Shown: positions 63,801 through 64,000 of the stretch, one piece after another
Position numbering within the stretch: the first letter of the stretch is position 1
Layout of the letters: the number at the start of each line of letters is the position of its first letter
Assembly (NCBI RefSeq): GCF_024808255.1
Contig: NZ_JANTYS010000005.1
Location: 310,001 to 374,000, forward strand
Direction of reading: 5' to 3'
DNA from: Mucilaginibacter dorajii
GTDB taxonomy: Bacteria > Bacteroidota > Bacteroidia > Sphingobacteriales > Sphingobacteriaceae
DNA length: 64,000 nucleotides
The notes under the pieces: generated by a model
What the model was told of the DNA's origin: nothing
Databases searched by the model: none
The model's input: only the letters and a program-made list of their open reading frames with translations
Made by a program: the position numbers and the translations under genes

Positions 63801-64000
63801 AAAGTGTTTGAAAGATATAACCCGGCTTACCCTTACCAATTTAAGTTTGTTGACGACGAGTATGCGCACAAATTTAGCCTTGAGGTGTTGGTAGGAAAAC
63901 TGGCAGGCGTATTTGCCGGCCTGGCAATCTTCATTTCCTGCCTGGGTTTATTCGGCCTGGCCGCCTACGTTGCCGAACAGCGCACCAAAGAGATCGGCAT
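60813..64000 (+). CDS. Fusion: membrane AraC-family regulator joined to FtsX/MacB-type ABC permease (3' end cut)
   Basis: One open frame without a stop from 60747 to the window end. TTG 60813 is the proposed start because it precedes the first membrane helix by a few residues; TTG 60783 and ATG 60906 are alternatives. Residues 1-215 hold about seven hydrophobic segments (WYDLLLLGTIFTGLIFAALL first). At about 235-345 is an AraC-type double HTH (LTLSSLAKKLGLTTHDLSRI; DTGFNSQSTFHRAFKEVTGK). A 19-residue linker leads to MFKNYLKMAWRNMLYNKGYS at ATG 61884, the usual first residues of Bacteroidota FtsX permeases. Then come the MacB periplasmic domain and the FtsX TM domain (SEKRAREVGVRKAIGSRRID). 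The frame was checked codon by codon across the junction. About 90 residues should be missing at the 3' end. No ATPase gene is visible. Two separately started proteins remain possible. Confidence 0.85.
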   Translation, partial: MNSHTFHISWYDLLLLGTIFTGLIFAALLVFMKSVHLGANRFLALALVVMVLCMVHVINTNIGVPLQFSLALGPLIFFYVLKLTRPEFKFNWKYLWHFIPVLLEQVILSDAVLQLLTFISVFTYLRWCNKLIEGYYNQLKFIEGDRYRLKLRWLQRLLTGFSVLCLLWMPCAIANRFNINVHYPLYPISAVMTIWLGVVAFVRFKEIPTETISVYPSPASTELKQKAAWLKHVMKNKRYYQDPELTLSSLAKKLGLTTHDLSRIINTGLKKSFNDLINEYRVAEITQKMRDPAYNRLTLLGMAYDTGFNSQSTFHRAFKEVTGKTPAEYKKELPFYNLTYRSGAAPLISPRKLNRINMFKNYLKMAWRNMLYNKGYSVLNITGLATGMAVALLIGLWVTDQYSYDRFLPGYQQLYQVEMNLTSQHFGTSTQTSIALPLTDVLKKEIPGVKYVAETDNIGKMNHGLLVGDKKLYMEGGAAGADFFKIFQYPFIKGNANSALKDIYSIVLTESTAMALFGDADPMGKDVRFDNAQNMKVTGIIRDIPKNATLQFNYITPFAYNEATQEWIREGRTKWTYNSFSAYVALEKGVTYAQVAPRIRNIVYQKSPDMRTLKPEVLMHPLKDWHLYSEFKNGRAVGGFVDYVRLFSIIGLLVLAIACINFMNLSTARSEKRAREVGVRKAIGSRRIDLIYQFLLESVLITFISFLLSLLFVQLALPSFNALTGSAIRIPFGNIGFWSIMIAFILLTGLAAGSRPAFYLSSFNPVKVLKGSIQVGKAATLPRKILVVIQFTCSVALIISTIIVYQQIAYVKNRPTGYSADRLVMTDMNGDLYQHYDALRNELLSTGLVESVASSTSPATQVYSHFSLEKWPGKNAGDESVNIGAIWVSNEYFQTLGMTMAAGLQFSGDSKKDSLNVIVNEATVRRMGLKEAVGQTISWNGSNQPVRIVGVVKDALMESPYKPVEPAIFGHSPSGFVITYRLPKNADAHTVIEKIGKVFERYNPAYPYQFKFVDDEYAHKFSLEVLVGKLAGVFAGLAIFISCLGLFGLAAYVAEQRTKEIG

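Overview
The window is chromosomal DNA from a Bacteroidota bacterium, most likely family Sphingobacteriaceae and close to Mucilaginibacter or Pedobacter. This is an inference from several things: type IX secretion (T9SS) cargo with 'gliding-motility' C-terminal sorting domains and a PorP/SprF partner, a SMUG2-type uracil-DNA glycosylase, many GH-family secreted glycosidases, TAnnTTTG-like -7 promoter boxes, weak Shine-Dalgarno sequences, and dispersed short-word repeats between genes. I saw no rRNA, tRNA, CRISPR array, insertion sequence or prophage.

Layout. 1-3.8 kb: glycosidase pair on the minus strand (GH29 fucosidase cut by the window edge, GH20 hexosaminidase). 4.1-9.9 kb: small unknown gene, SMUG2 glycosylase, a branched palindromic repeat, LysE- and YeiH-type transporters, and a methionine aminotransferase/omega-amidase pair. 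10-15.8 kb: a tripartite heavy-metal RND efflux operon. 15.8-29 kb: GH92 mannosidase, DUF4870 protein, PPK2 kinase, class A PBP, a large protease/propeller/barrel fusion, fasciclin protein, lipoprotein MsrB, GIY-YIG-like protein, LexA-like repressor and a Spy-like small protein. 29-34.5 kb: bioF-bioD, a 3-hydroxyacyl-CoA dehydrogenase, a YXWGXW lipoprotein and argS. 34.6-39.7 kb: a PIN toxin/antitoxin pair, then an arginine cluster (arginine deiminase-like, CtlX citrulline hydrolase, arginine decarboxylase).

39.9-51 kb is a minus-strand T9SS cassette. Three large secreted proteins with type B sorting domains are followed directly by a PorP/SprF-like outer-membrane protein. At its upstream end sits a divergent response regulator/histidine kinase pair that may control it. 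53.8-57.1 kb holds a NUDIX-fold regulator with a broken Nudix box beside a GH78 rhamnosidase. 57.4-60.5 kb holds a MarR/DUF6268 unit with a 36-bp perfect palindrome, a GNAT enzyme and an atypical solute-binding protein without a signal peptide.

The last 3.2 kb is the most unusual part. One uninterrupted reading frame joins a multi-TM AraC-family DNA-binding protein to an FtsX/MacB-type ABC permease and runs off the window. Other points of interest are the protease-propeller-barrel fusion, the T9SS cassette, and a family of intergenic composite repeats that recurs in at least six gaps and at one place supplies the start codon of a gene.
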